Assembly (NCBI GenBank): GCA_037447605.1
Contig: CM074807.1
Location: 2,113,193 to 2,177,192 of the forward strand
Origin: Zygnema circumcarinatum
Lineage: Eukaryota > Streptophyta > Zygnematophyceae > Zygnematales > Zygnemataceae
Direction: 5' to 3'
DNA: 64,000 bases
In this document: positions 1 through 10,168 of the stretch, piece after piece
How the letters are laid out: the number at the start of each line of letters is the position of its first letter
Numbering within the stretch: position 1 is the first letter of the stretch
Notes under the pieces: generated by a model
Databases searched by the model: none
What the model saw: only the letters and a program-made list of their open reading frames with translations
Told to the model about the DNA's origin: nothing
Position numbers and translations under genes: made by a program

Positions 1-353
1 CAGAATCCCTACGTCTTCCGCTGCGCGTACCTCTGAATCCCCCGGATCCTGGCTCTATGCTGCAGGCAGACCCACATCACCACCCCAACCCTACGTCAGT
101 TTCAGCACGGACACGCGAGTGGCCGTACAGCACCTGCAGCTAGCTCAGCAGTCTTTGTTTAACCCCACTTATCTTGTGCTACAGAAGGGAAGTCGAAGGG
201 GTCGAAAACCACGAGGGCCCTCTTCTCCCGTCTCCCCTGCCCTTCGCCCTCTCCCGCTCTCTCCTCCCTCGAACGCGAGCCCGCTCCCTCCATATTCCCG
301 CGCCCGTTTGTCTCTATCCGAAGAGGTTACGTCTACAGCTGCAGCATCAATAC

Positions 354-661
354 ATGGATTCTCATGAGAGCCCTCCCATCGCTCCGAGTGCGCCCCCTAC
401 AGTGAGTGAGTAAGCAGACGATGGAGGAGCTGAGTATCTCGCCAGAACATTGCGACGACCAACTGGATGTTCCGTATGTCTCTCGTCGTGCCGCGCCACA
501 TGGGGGAAAGCTTGCTTCACGTGTCCATGGCGGGTGTGCTGCTCGTGGTCTGCACGGTGTTGGTGTTCAGTGGCTTAAGGCATCTTCACAAGCTAATAGC
601 GACCGGTAAAGAATCAGGAACGAGAGTTAATTCATTAAAAAAATTGGCTTGGTACGCTTGA
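354..661 (+). CDS. Possible small single-pass membrane protein (tentative two-exon model)
   Basis: I do not recognise this gene. An ATG at 354 opens a 16-codon reading frame that meets a good GTGAGT donor at 402. An acceptor ending at 446 rejoins the same phase and reads through a hydrophobic stretch (about 20 residues, LLHVSMAGVLLVVCTVLVF) followed by a short basic tail, stopping at 661. The resulting protein of about 85 residues would be a single-pass membrane protein with a Ser/Pro-rich N terminus. The implied intron is only 45 nt. Another donor-like GTAAAG at 607 suggests the gene may continue downstream. Alternatively only the ORF from 467 is used, or nothing here is coding. No family match came to mind, so no function is proposed. 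Confidence 0.25.
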
Positions 662-2061
662 ATTAGATGTGCATTAAGATGAGATGTTTTGAAATGGGGC
701 GGCGTTACAATGATGTGTCGGACTTTGACGTGGGTAATTCGGAAAATAACATCATAAAGTAATTGAAAATTGAAGGAGACCATATTACTGCAATACCAGT
801 GTTCCCAGGTATACACGTCATTCCTGTCTGATTGAATATTTTCTCTCTGCCTCGGTGCGGACGAGTAGCGGCACCGATACTAATCTTGTAAATTATATGC
901 TCCGAGTGTTTGTGGGTATCAAAAGGATTAAGCGCTTGAAAAAAGTGCTTATTGGATGTAATAACTTCATGTGTTTTACTGCATGCATGCGTGGTCTGTA
1001 TGATAGGTCCATTTCACCCCTCAACAAATAATTTGCGACACATTAGGGCGGTTCAGACTTCACACATGGCCAAATCAATTTAGTAAGCCTGTCGGGCGAA
1101 TTAAGCATTGTACGGCCGGGGAACTTAGTACTCAGCGCAAATTCAGTAATTTAGGAGCGCAGCGAATTGAGCAGAGCAATTTCGCACCTCGGGGCTAAGT
1201 CTGACCCCCCTTTTTTCGCACCGCCGCGCTCCCTCCGCCGCGCGCCGCCCGCCGGCCTCCGTTATGTCGCCACTCGCCACGCGCGTCAGGCGCGGCGCGA
1301 TTTCCCATCGGCGGAGTGCTTAATTTGCAAGTCATCGGCCTCCAGAGGCCCTGCGTTTGGGCGTGCTTAATTGGGCCTTTTAATACCCCGGAAATCACGG
1401 AACAGTACGGACAAGTTCGGCGGATCCGCGGTTTCCGACCCGACCTTTTAGTATACTAAATTCGAGAATTTAGTACGCTCCGGGCAAAGTCTAACCCGCT
1501 CTATTAATGGTCAACCAGATGATGCCCAGTTTTAGAGCGACTCTTCTCAAGAATGTTGCGGTGCACTTCGTTTATTTTTTTATTTTTTTATTTTTTTTAT
1601 TTTTTTGTTTCAAACACTGCCTCAAACATCGAACAAAGCTTGCACTCCATATTCTCAACCTGCTCCCACAGCCAGAAGCTGTGGATCGTGGCCCGTGTGA
1701 AAAGCAACGTGCTCAGTGAAAGGTAGCCTTCTCCTCTCTTTGTTCTCGTTGCCTTTCAAGACATATAGCATATAAGGAAATGCAGATCACACCACAATGA
1801 CACCCTCGTCACGCACTGCTCTTACAGCCATACAAGTAGATGGTGCGTTACACAAAAGACCCACACGGTTGATTCCTGTCACCCCTCATGTAAATGAGCC
1901 CGCGCTCTTCATGCATTGCCACTGAAAATGATAACGAGCTAAAACATTATAGCAAGGGGGCTCCGCAAGTCTTCGTAAATGCAAGGCATTTTGCTGCTTT
2001 TATACTTTGTAAATTATTTTTCAGTCAGTCCCGATAGCGAAATTCCAATCTTTCAACTTCC
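662..2061. other. Gene-poor stretch with a T-rich tract
   Basis: I see no gene I can support here. A short GC-rich block lies around 1200-1300, and several short CTAAGTCTG/TTTAGTAC-type words recur between 1080 and 1500, possibly remnants of an old insertion. A nearly pure T/A tract runs from about 1570 to 1607. The part nearest 2061 is presumably the 3' untranslated region of the LEA-like gene on the minus strand. Confidence 0.5.
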
Positions 2062-3183
2062 TCAGTCTCGGTTAGAAGGCTTTGACGACATTCCGGTCTG
2101 CTCAGCCATATTCTCCGCCTCCTTCTGAAAAGCATCCTTGGTTTGGACCCCCAGTTCAAGGAGTTCCGCCGGTGTCTGCCGAATCTTCTGCTTAGTTTCC
2201 TCTGCCGTGCCTTCTGCGGTGTGCCTCTCCTCAGCAGCCTGTCCCGCAACCGCTTCAGCTACCTTCCCTGCATCGCGACGCAACGACTTGCCCAGCTCCA
2301 CTCCAACGTCTTTTAATTGGGTGGCAGTATCCATGGCTGTGTCCGCCTGCTCCATGGCGGCCGATGCCACCTTCCCCGCATCCCGCTGAACAGCTTTGAC
2401 GGCCTCCTTGCCAACTTCCCCAAGCTCTTTTGCCGTCTCCTTCACCTTATCCATTCGATCTCCTGCCAGCGAACGCTTCCCCAGAGGCTCAGCTTTCAGA
2501 TTCAGGAAACTGATCCACATCCAATTGTCCACAGTTTCAGTTCCAATACGATCAATGAGCACACGACGGTATGGATCATTAGAGTCGAGGTAAAGATAAG
2601 AACTGAAGAAAAAGTCTGAAGAGGGGATGCGAAAAAAGTGAAAGTGCACGCATGAGAGCCAACGAGAATAATGGAGACAGCACACAAATCCCATTAAAAC
2701 AATACCATCAGAAAAAAACAAAACCAGTGGAAAGCATGGCGACATACCCCACGATTCTGATTGGGAGGGACTGTTGCTCTGCCCGACGCTCTCCAATAGC
2801 GGGGTGGAACCAGCCTGCCCACCAAGCGGTCAACGCACTCGCCAGATGATTCGAAACATTCAACATACAGCTTGAATGCAACCAAGATGTAAAAAAAGGA
2901 AAAGACAAGACCAGCAAAGAAAACCTTTTTACAAACCCCTTAAATCATCCTTCCGATTTCTTGGATAGCATCCAGACAGATAAAAATATGTGTATAGATA
3001 TTTCTTTCTTTTTATCTTGACTCCTTTCTAGAAAAAAAAATTATCTTCTGCAATTTGTTTTTTTTTTCATTTCTTAAGAGGAGGCCAAAAATTGGTCTCC
3101 AGGAGGGAAACTGAATTCGTCATCGTGTACTCTTGAAACTCCCGCATCCTCTGTAGAAACGTCAAGTAATCAGCGCCGTCCAT
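2062..3183 (-). CDS. LEA-like amphipathic-helix protein (5' exons tentative)
   Basis: The secure part is the last exon (2602-2062). It encodes an Ala/Lys/Glu/Gln-rich polypeptide typical of group-3-like late embryogenesis abundant or apolipoprotein-like helices: MDKVKETAKELGEVGKEA and, twice, a unit around RDAGKVA (in VQRDAGKVASA and LRRDAGKVAEA), ending KPSNRD-stop. Such proteins are usually disordered in solution and fold as amphipathic helices on drying or on membranes. Upstream exons in my phase-consistent model are 2870-2748 (segment with ALTAWWAGWFHP and IRIVG) and about 3183-3131 (start MDGADYLTFLQRM). Upstream exon-like sequence near 3330-3500 cannot be kept in frame and is treated as leader. 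The N-terminal ~80 residues (YRRVLIDRIGTETVDNW) resemble nothing I know. Three CACGTG boxes lie about 400-600 bp upstream of the chosen ATG, suggesting ABA or drought control (inference). Confidence 0.6.
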
Positions 3184-3575
3184 GATGCCGCAGTCTTTTC
3201 TCTTCTTTCTGCCGTTCCGAGAAGCAGCGCTAGGTCTTGCAACTGGAAAAACTAAACACAAGCAGACAATTTTTTCATCAAAAAGTCTTGCCTTCCTGCC
3301 TGGGAACTTAACTCCGTTGCCTTACCCTAAAAAACCCGCGGCATAGCGCCGGCCCGGCCGTCCTCTCCCAAGCCCGCAAGCTCCTTCCTGCCTCCATGGC
3401 CACGTAGAGCGCCTGCTTCTGTTGGCCCATAGTCCGTGCAAGAGCCTCCCTTGAAGCGCGGTGGAGGACGCCTCTGGAAGCCATGGCAGGCAGGCACTGC
3501 GACCAAGCTGCAAGCAAGCGCCGGGAGTCTCCCCCTTCCCTTCATACCGCCCAGAGCGAGGGCGGGCGGGCGTGC

Positions 3576-3785
3576 CACGTGGGCGCTGGCTTTCGCCGAC
3601 ACGCTGCGCCTCTGCAACGTGGCATGCGCGGCGGCGCTCCACGTGTACTGGACACTTGGCGGACCAGCGAGGGGGGCCGTTCACACGCGAGCCTGTTCAC
3701 ACGGCGAGGGCGAGGGCGGGCCCGAGCGCAGGTCGGCGCAGGGCACGGCACTGGAAACCCTCCACGTGGCAGTCTGACGTGGAAG
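3576..3785. promoter_or_regulatory. Cluster of G-box/ABRE-like ACGTG elements
   Basis: CACGTG occurs at 3576-3581, 3640-3645 and 3763-3768, and further ACGTGGC/GACGTGG half-sites are at about 3616 and 3776, in a GC-rich block upstream of the minus-strand LEA-like gene. ACGTGGC is the core ABA-responsive element bound by plant bZIP factors. The next plus-strand gene (RDR, 4459) is further away, so the LEA gene is the likely target. This is inferred from motif density alone. Confidence 0.5.
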
Positions 3786-3892
3786 GATCGTCTCGCGGGG
3801 GTCGTCCCCGTATACGGAAAGTTCTATTTACAGTCATTTTTTTTTTCTGAAAACAGTCACTTTTTCGCCGGGAAGTTTTTACAAAGGATTTT

Positions 3893-4075
3893 TTATCGAA
3901 AAAATCCCGTTTGTAAACGTTCATCTGACCTTAATGGGGAATCATTGTCGGCCTTCTCATCCCATGCATCCCCAAGATCGGCAAGCATGTTGTGAAGAAT
4001 GAAACAAATGCGCACCCATTCAGTGACTCGTTTTTTATCACTGGGCCCACGTAGTTGTACTAACAGCACCTTCAA
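3893..4075 (-). pseudogene. Relic of a PIF/Harbinger-type transposase (C-terminal piece)
   Basis: A 60-codon minus-strand frame contains KKRVTEWVRICFILHNML followed by an acidic tail. The block resembles the C-terminal end of Harbinger/DDE_4-type transposases, where a helix ending in a 'LHNML/I' signature follows the last catalytic residue. The rest of the transposase is not visible nearby, so this is a truncated relic. It lies just left of a small MITE with Harbinger-like ends, which may be the two remaining parts of one insertion history. Identification rests on a short motif. Confidence 0.5.
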
Positions 4076-4106
4076 AGAAAAGAATCGTCCTTTTGCAATT
4101 CCTATA

Positions 4107-4194
4107 TAATAGGGCGTGTCAGACTGAAAAAAATTCTCGTAATACTAAAAACTCGATATTCGTAACATTTTGTTAAGTCTGACACGCCCTAATA
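4107..4194. mobile_element. 78-bp MITE with 14-bp perfect terminal inverted repeats
   Basis: The element spans 4112-4189. Its ends are perfect inverted copies of GGGCGTGTCAGACT, and it is flanked on both sides by TAATA (4107-4111 and 4190-4194), consistent with a target-site duplication. A GGG-starting terminus and a TAA-containing duplication fit the Tourist/PIF-Harbinger superfamily, in keeping with the transposase relic at 3893. The interior (about 50 bp) is AT-rich and has no coding capacity. It sits about 270 bp upstream of the RDR start codon, so it may lie in that gene's promoter or leader, where a transcript through it would fold into a hairpin. Confidence 0.75.
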
Positions 4195-4458
4195 ATGCTC
4201 GTTGAACCCGTGTTTTGGCAATGCAGAAATTGAATTCTGTCATCATACAATCATGTCGCGCCAGGTGTTGCGCCCTTATACTTTGTAAACGCGCACCCTT
4301 CGTACTGTATGTATGGGGCCCGTACGGTAAGGATGTGACTGGACGCGGGCGTTGCAGGAGATGCAGTTCCGCGTCCTGTCTTGGAATGGAGGGCCATAGC
4401 CATGGGCTCCTGCTGCTGCTGGTCGTAAAGGGGAGCTGCGAGCAAGTCTCGCACGGCC

Positions 4459-7400
4459 ATGGAGCCCGTCGAGCTTTTCGTCGCCAACATACCATATCAT
4501 GCGACTGCGAGAGAAGTCGCGCATTGTCTGGAGGCTGTGGCAGGCGGCTGCGTCAGAAAATGCGAAGTCCAATGCAAGGTGGTTGGGCAGCTGCCGAGCT
4601 CGAAAGGATTTGCATTCGTGACGGTGGAGAATCAGTATAATGCTGAAACTATCTGCATACGTTCTTCTCGGGGAACGCTCACATTGCAGGGACGTCAGCT
4701 GAAGGCGAAGATGAGCAAAAGAAAGGTGAAACAACAGCCAACTTATTCGCAGATAGAATTGCAGGATATGACGCTGATTGTTGGAAACATGAAGGATGAA
4801 AACCAGCTCAAGCCTTTGTTCCAAGCTGGCAGCGTTGGGATGGAGGTTACGTTTGAGACTCGGACTGTCTCTCTGTACTTGAGGCCAGACCGAAGCCAGC
4901 ATCAAGCGATAAAAGAGCGCAGAGAGTATAAATTCAGCATCAAGTTTAGAAACATTGAGAATGTGCAGACAGTGGCGTCGCCCAGAGGATCGTCGATGCA
5001 AAGGAGAAGGCCGAAGGCGATCCTCTTTCGCGTGTATCAGCCCGCTCATGTATATTATCGTCAACTGGAATCTGGTGAAAGAGATGGCTCGACTCAAACC
5101 ATTGATGCAACCAAGACCAGTGGCGGGTTTGAGATGAACGAGCTGTCAAAGCTTTTGAAAGATTTTTTCAACCAGGAGAACGAGAATCTGGAGCTTCCGA
5201 TGCAGGATACTCTTCCTGATGATCCATTCCTCTACAATGCAGCTGATTATGGAAAGGTATGGACGAGAGGAACTGACTTTACTGATGGCCAGGCTCTTGG
5301 GCGTAGCTTCTACTACTACGTTTCACTGGAATCAAACAGCTCTGCGGAGGACATCAACGCACTTACTGAGATCATGGATAAGCTTGTGGATTACAAGCTT
5401 GCAGACGATCCACCAACATTTATGAATTTAGAAGTACTGCCATTTCATCGCGATGGGGCCAGCTCGAAATATGCGGCTGGGATAAGCCTCATTCAGCATG
5501 CAGGTCTCCCTGCAGACTTCGTCAAAGTGCCGTACCGTGTCCTATTTAGTGTGCTGCAGCTTCTAGACTACGGTAAACTTAGTGAATTTGGCCTGACACC
5601 AGAGTTTGCACAATTACTGTGCGGGCTGCCAGAAGGAAAAGCTCTGGCAGCACTGAGTAACATGTGGGAGGAAGATGAGATTTTTGAGCCTGCTGAAAGA
5701 ATTCGAGAAGAGCTCAAATCACTTCCTGACTGTGGAAGGGCTCGCAGATTGCCAAAGGATCTAATGAATGTTCACCGCTTATTGGTCACTCCTACTAGAG
5801 CCTGCTGCTTTGGACCAGAAGTAGATAGCTCGAACAGAGTGACAAGAAAATTTTCGCACATTACAGACAGTTTTTTGCGCGTCTCATTCGTTGACGAGGA
5901 TTTTGACATCTTGCCGTCACAGGATCTCTCAGTGCCAGTTAAAAACCGGGCCCAAGCCTTGTCCAGTCAGAAGCGCTCTGATGTTTACTTCCGCATCTTG
6001 AATATTCTCTCCAATGGTGTCAAAATTGGAAACAAGCATTTCAAATTTCTTGCATTTTCAACTTCTCAACTTCGTGAGCAGGTAAGTTTTCGATCCAGTT
6101 AGTGGTATGATGAAAGGGAGCTCAGATGAATTCCTGCAATTGATCATCATTGTATCTGCAACGCATCGTGTTGTGTGGCCTTCATGTAGATGGATAAATG
6201 CAGCGTGGTCGAGTTCCTGGGCTTATCAGTCTACGTAAAGCTGCTGTATCCCATTCTCAGCACATGTACCGTCTCGTATTTCTTATTGGATCCGCGTTTG
6301 CATACGGAATGTATCCACGTTTGCTGGTGATGACCATACTCATTTAACTGCAGAGGCTATTGATGCTCATTCCTCTTTCTTCCAGCCCATTTGAAGCTTT
6401 GTCAAGTGTGGCTGTATAGAGAATAGAACACGAAGTTGCTGAATGTCAGCCTTTGCAATGGCGCAAGCAGCACAACGACTGTGATGATCCACATTTTTCC
6501 AAACTACCGAACAATTTATTCTGTTATCCAACAGCCCCCTTTTGTGACGTGCTATGCAGTCCGTCTGGATGTTTGCTCCAACAAACGATGTAACCCCGGC
6601 CAGTATTCGCGAGTGGATGGGAGACTTTACGAAAATTCGAAATGTTGCCAAGTTCGCCGCTCGCATGGGGCAATGCTTCTCTTCATCCAGAGCGACTCTT
6701 GAAGTACCTACCGGTGAAACGATGGTGATTCCCGATATTGAAATAACATTTGGCGGAACGAAGTACAACTTTTCAGATGGCATCGGCACGATCAAGCAGG
6801 AATTTGCAAATGAGGTATGGAGAGCAATGGGAATGAGAGGGCCCGTCCCCTCTGCTTTCCAAACGCGATATGCCGGATCTAAGGGAGTGGTGGCCATTCA
6901 TCCGCTCTCCCAAAGTAGGCTCTGCATCCGAAGGAGCATGCAAAAGTTTTCTTCCAACCATCGCGGTTTTGAGGTGCTTGATTGGTCTCGCTTTCGACCA
7001 GGTTTCCTCAACCGCCAGATCATCACACTTCTTTCCACATTGGGCGTTCAAGATTCCGTGTTTATTCAGTTGCAGATTGCAATGGTGAAAGAGTTAACTC
7101 TCATGCTGAAAGACCCTGCAACGGCAGTAAAAGTTCTCGAAGCAGAAAATTCAGGCGCGCATAAAACAGCATTGGAAATGCTGACAGCTGGATTTGATCC
7201 TGAGGAGCCCCACCTTCAAGCCATTTTGCGGGTAAGAGTTTTTCAAGATGCCACTGATCCTTTTAATGCTCTTTTGTTTGCAAACTATGCAAAGCAAGTG
7301 AAAGGCGTGGACTTTATTGTCTGCTGAGGCACCTCTTTCCCTTGATGCCCCTGTTGAACTATTTTCCTTTTCATGCTAGAAGCAAAAAACCACCAGCATC

Positions 7401-9183
7401 TGAAGTTTTTGTACTGTTTCAGGCCTTTCGGGCTGTTCGACTGCAGGAATTGAAAATGAAGGCGCGAATATTTGTTCCAAAAGCTCGTTGCCTAATGGGC
7501 TGCCTGGACGAGTTCGGTCACCTTCAATATGGCCAAGTCTTCCTTCAGGTGACGCGTGACCCACGAGCTGTCAGCCGATGGGATGACGGCCTTGTGTGGC
7601 CAAAACCTGCCAATGCGAAGCTCCCCAATGGCCAATCAAACCCCCTGACCGATGTGTCCAAGTACGTGATAAGGGGAAAAGTTGTGGTAGCAAAGTGCCC
7701 CTGCCTGCATCCGGGCGACGTACAGCTGTTGGAGGCAGTGGACGTTCCTGCTCTTCACCACATGGTGGACTGCCTCGTCTTTCCCCAGAATGGCGACAGG
7801 CAAGCGAAATCTTGACGTGCTTGTTGCTCCGTGCGACCAAACTGCAAGAGTAAAGTGTCAGCATGTTGACAGGACACAAAAAAGGGCATGCTGGATTGTA
7901 TTTTTAGTATCGCAGGGTCTCAGCTGACTGAGGAGTTTGTTCAATGATAATCAAATGTGCTAACTTTTTTGAAAGGTGGATACGTTGTTGACTATTTGAT
8001 GCGGACAGACCCCATCCAAATGAATGCTCTGGAAGCGATCTTGATGGCGACCTCTACTTCGTCTCCTGGGATGAAGGGCTTCTTCCGCTGAGAAACGTAC
8101 GCGCTATGGACTATGATGCGGCAGAAGCCGTGCAGCTTGATCACCCAGTGCATGTTGAGGTAACACATTCCCTCAAATAGCTTTCACGTCTTTAAAGTTC
8201 CGGAGTTTACATGTTGAATGCAGCGAAATCTAACATTGTTTTCTTAAGGAATGACTCTCCCGATTGTCACTGGTAGAATTGATGTGCACTCGCTGATGGT
8301 TATTTGCGTCAAGCTGCTTATATGAGCCGGACTTTTGTGTGGCTTCCATGCACAGGATATCGCAAAGTTCTTTGTTGATTTTATGATGAACAATACACTC
8401 GGAATCATCGCGAACGCCTGTGTAGTCCATGCAGATACGAGCCCTTTGAACGCAGCTGATCCTAAATGTCTTCAGCTCGCACAGCTCTTTTCCATCGCCG
8501 TGGATTTTCCCAAAACTGGTATTCCGGCATTGATGCCAATGGAACTCCGCCCCAAGGAGTACCCAGACTTTATGGAAAAGGAGGACAAAGTCACCTATGT
8601 TTCGAAAAAAGTGTTGGGGCAACTTTATAGACACGTAGCGACTGATACTGAACTGCTGCCAAAGAAATTGTTCGAGTCTGATGTGACATATGACTCAGAC
8701 CTTGTGGTGGAGGGCTTCCGCGAACATGTGAATTTTGCACGTATGTGCAAGGAGTGGTATGATCACGACATAGTGGGACTCATGAATCGGTACGGAATAA
8801 AGAGCGAGGCGGAACTGGTAACGGGGCACATTCTTCAATTTGGTCGATACTTCAAGCGAAGGCAGGGAGAGGCGAGAGATCAGATTGCCCGTGCTGTGGC
8901 TACAATCCGCAAGCAGATTCGTGCAGAGTTTGATGAAGGAGTAGAGATAACCAATGTCAGGCGTTTCTGGCCCATGGCCTCCGCATGGTATCATGTCACG
9001 TATTCAAATGAGTTCGCTGAAGCAGGAGGTAGAAAAGGCAAGGGGAAACAGAGGCTGATCTCTTTTCCATGGATCGTCTCAGATGTACTTGCAAGCATCA
9101 AAAGGGCTCGCAAGGCACAAGCTGATCGTTTGGCTGAAGATTCGTTGGAAAAATTGAACACAGAAGATGCTCTCCTTACATAG
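4459..9183 (+). CDS. RDR: RNA-dependent RNA polymerase (RDR, DLDGD clade)
   Basis: Cellular RNA-dependent RNA polymerase that makes double-stranded RNA for Dicer and so for small-RNA silencing. Five exons (4459-6081, 6560-7231, 7423-7799, 8009-8159, 8356-9183) give 1216 residues, the normal RDR size. The N terminus is RRM-like (VELFVANIPYHAT near residue 4; KGFAFV near 52). The polymerase core runs from about residue 440 (TRACCFGPE) and includes KYNFSDGIG and SGSDLDGDLYFVSW, whose catalytic DLDGD is residues 901-905. After it come FFVDFMMNNTLGIIANA and RPKEYPDFMEK. DLDGD, rather than DFDGD, places it with the RDR1/2/6 group; the RRM and the C-terminal motifs look closest to RDR1/RDR2, but I cannot fix the subtype. 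Intron 3 (7800-8008) has a GC donor. A MITE sits upstream. The frame is intact, so the gene looks functional. Confidence 0.93.
7800..8008 (+). other. GC-AG intron in the RDR gene
   Basis: Exon 3 ends ...GGCGACAG and the intron begins GCAAGC; no GT donor near this point keeps the frame. The join restores the conserved run from FPQNGDR into PHPNECSGSD just before the DLDGD motif, so the non-canonical donor is supported by phase and by conserved protein sequence. Confidence 0.85.
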
Positions 9184-10168
9184 AGGTCTTTTCAATAGCG
9201 AAATTGACTTTCCATCCGCAAGGTACCCTCATCCCGCTGTTTGCGACGTACAGGAGGGTTGGAGCATGGACCCATTTTGTGGCTCAAGCTGAGAGTGAAA
9301 GATGCACACTGGTAGTTGGTGGAGTAGAAGCACACTCTGTATATATCTCGTTCGTAGGGTTCACGACCTTCGTGAGGTAGCACATGCACGGTAGCAGCCC
9401 CTAGTGGGGTCTTTGTACAGGTAGGTTTTGGCGACTTTGTGTAGGCCAGGCGCTAAGTAGATGCTGCGGCTGATCCACTAGGAGACACAGGATGAGCACT
9501 GTGTGGGAGGATGTCTGCCCGCTCTCTCTAATGCGAAATGGAAGTGGCATTTATCTCACGATGGCGAGGCCATCATATGTACATGGGCAAAATCAGCATG
9601 GGGAATCAAAAATGTGGTTCTGTGTTTCTCTAATGTGTTTCTGTGTGCATGCCCCCATTTCCTCGTCTGACAGGATGCCTGTCTTTCATCGTACGTGAGA
9701 GAGCGAAGATCTCTACTCGACGCGATTGCTTGGCTGTGCTAATGAGCTGTCATTGTTCCGTTCCCGTTGACTGACCCAACGTGCTGATCTCTCTGACGCT
9801 CGACAAGACCATTTTAAGAATACTAACCACAGACGAGCAGAAAGAAGAATAAGACAAGAAGCAGTCAAAGAAGCGTTCCACAGCAGCGCGTGGCACCTTA
9901 CAAAGTACTCCAACCCGCCGTATCCCCCACACTGGAAATAAACGAACGTGCCACCTCAATCGACACTTTTTATTGACACCAAGGGGGTGTCACCCAAATA
10001 TTCACACAAGTTGGAAGATGGAACAAGCGCTGCACTTCCATGCCGGCTCATCTGCTACTAAAATGCGTTTTAAAATTGATATACATAGATACAGACTTAT
10101 CAAAGATTGGCAGCTCTCTGGAAGCTGTAGTGTGGCAATCAACCACCCTTCGTGCGAACCTGCATTGT
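9184..10168. other. Tail-to-tail gap between RDR and urate oxidase
   Basis: This stretch holds the two 3' untranslated regions of convergent genes and one copy of the dispersed repeat (9544-9606). I see no coding sequence: the longest frames are short, of biased composition and have no recognisable motif. Confidence 0.6.
9544..9606 (+). repeat. Dispersed short repeat, copy 1
   Basis: About 60 nt that align with the reverse complements of 14171-14250 and 52178-52253. Shared words include ATCTCACGATGGCGA, TGTACATGG, CAAAATCA and TGGGGAA. The three copies differ at scattered positions, as expected of an old interspersed family. The block contains a short hairpin around GATGGC/GCCATC. No terminal repeats or target duplications were seen. 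Confidence 0.7.
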
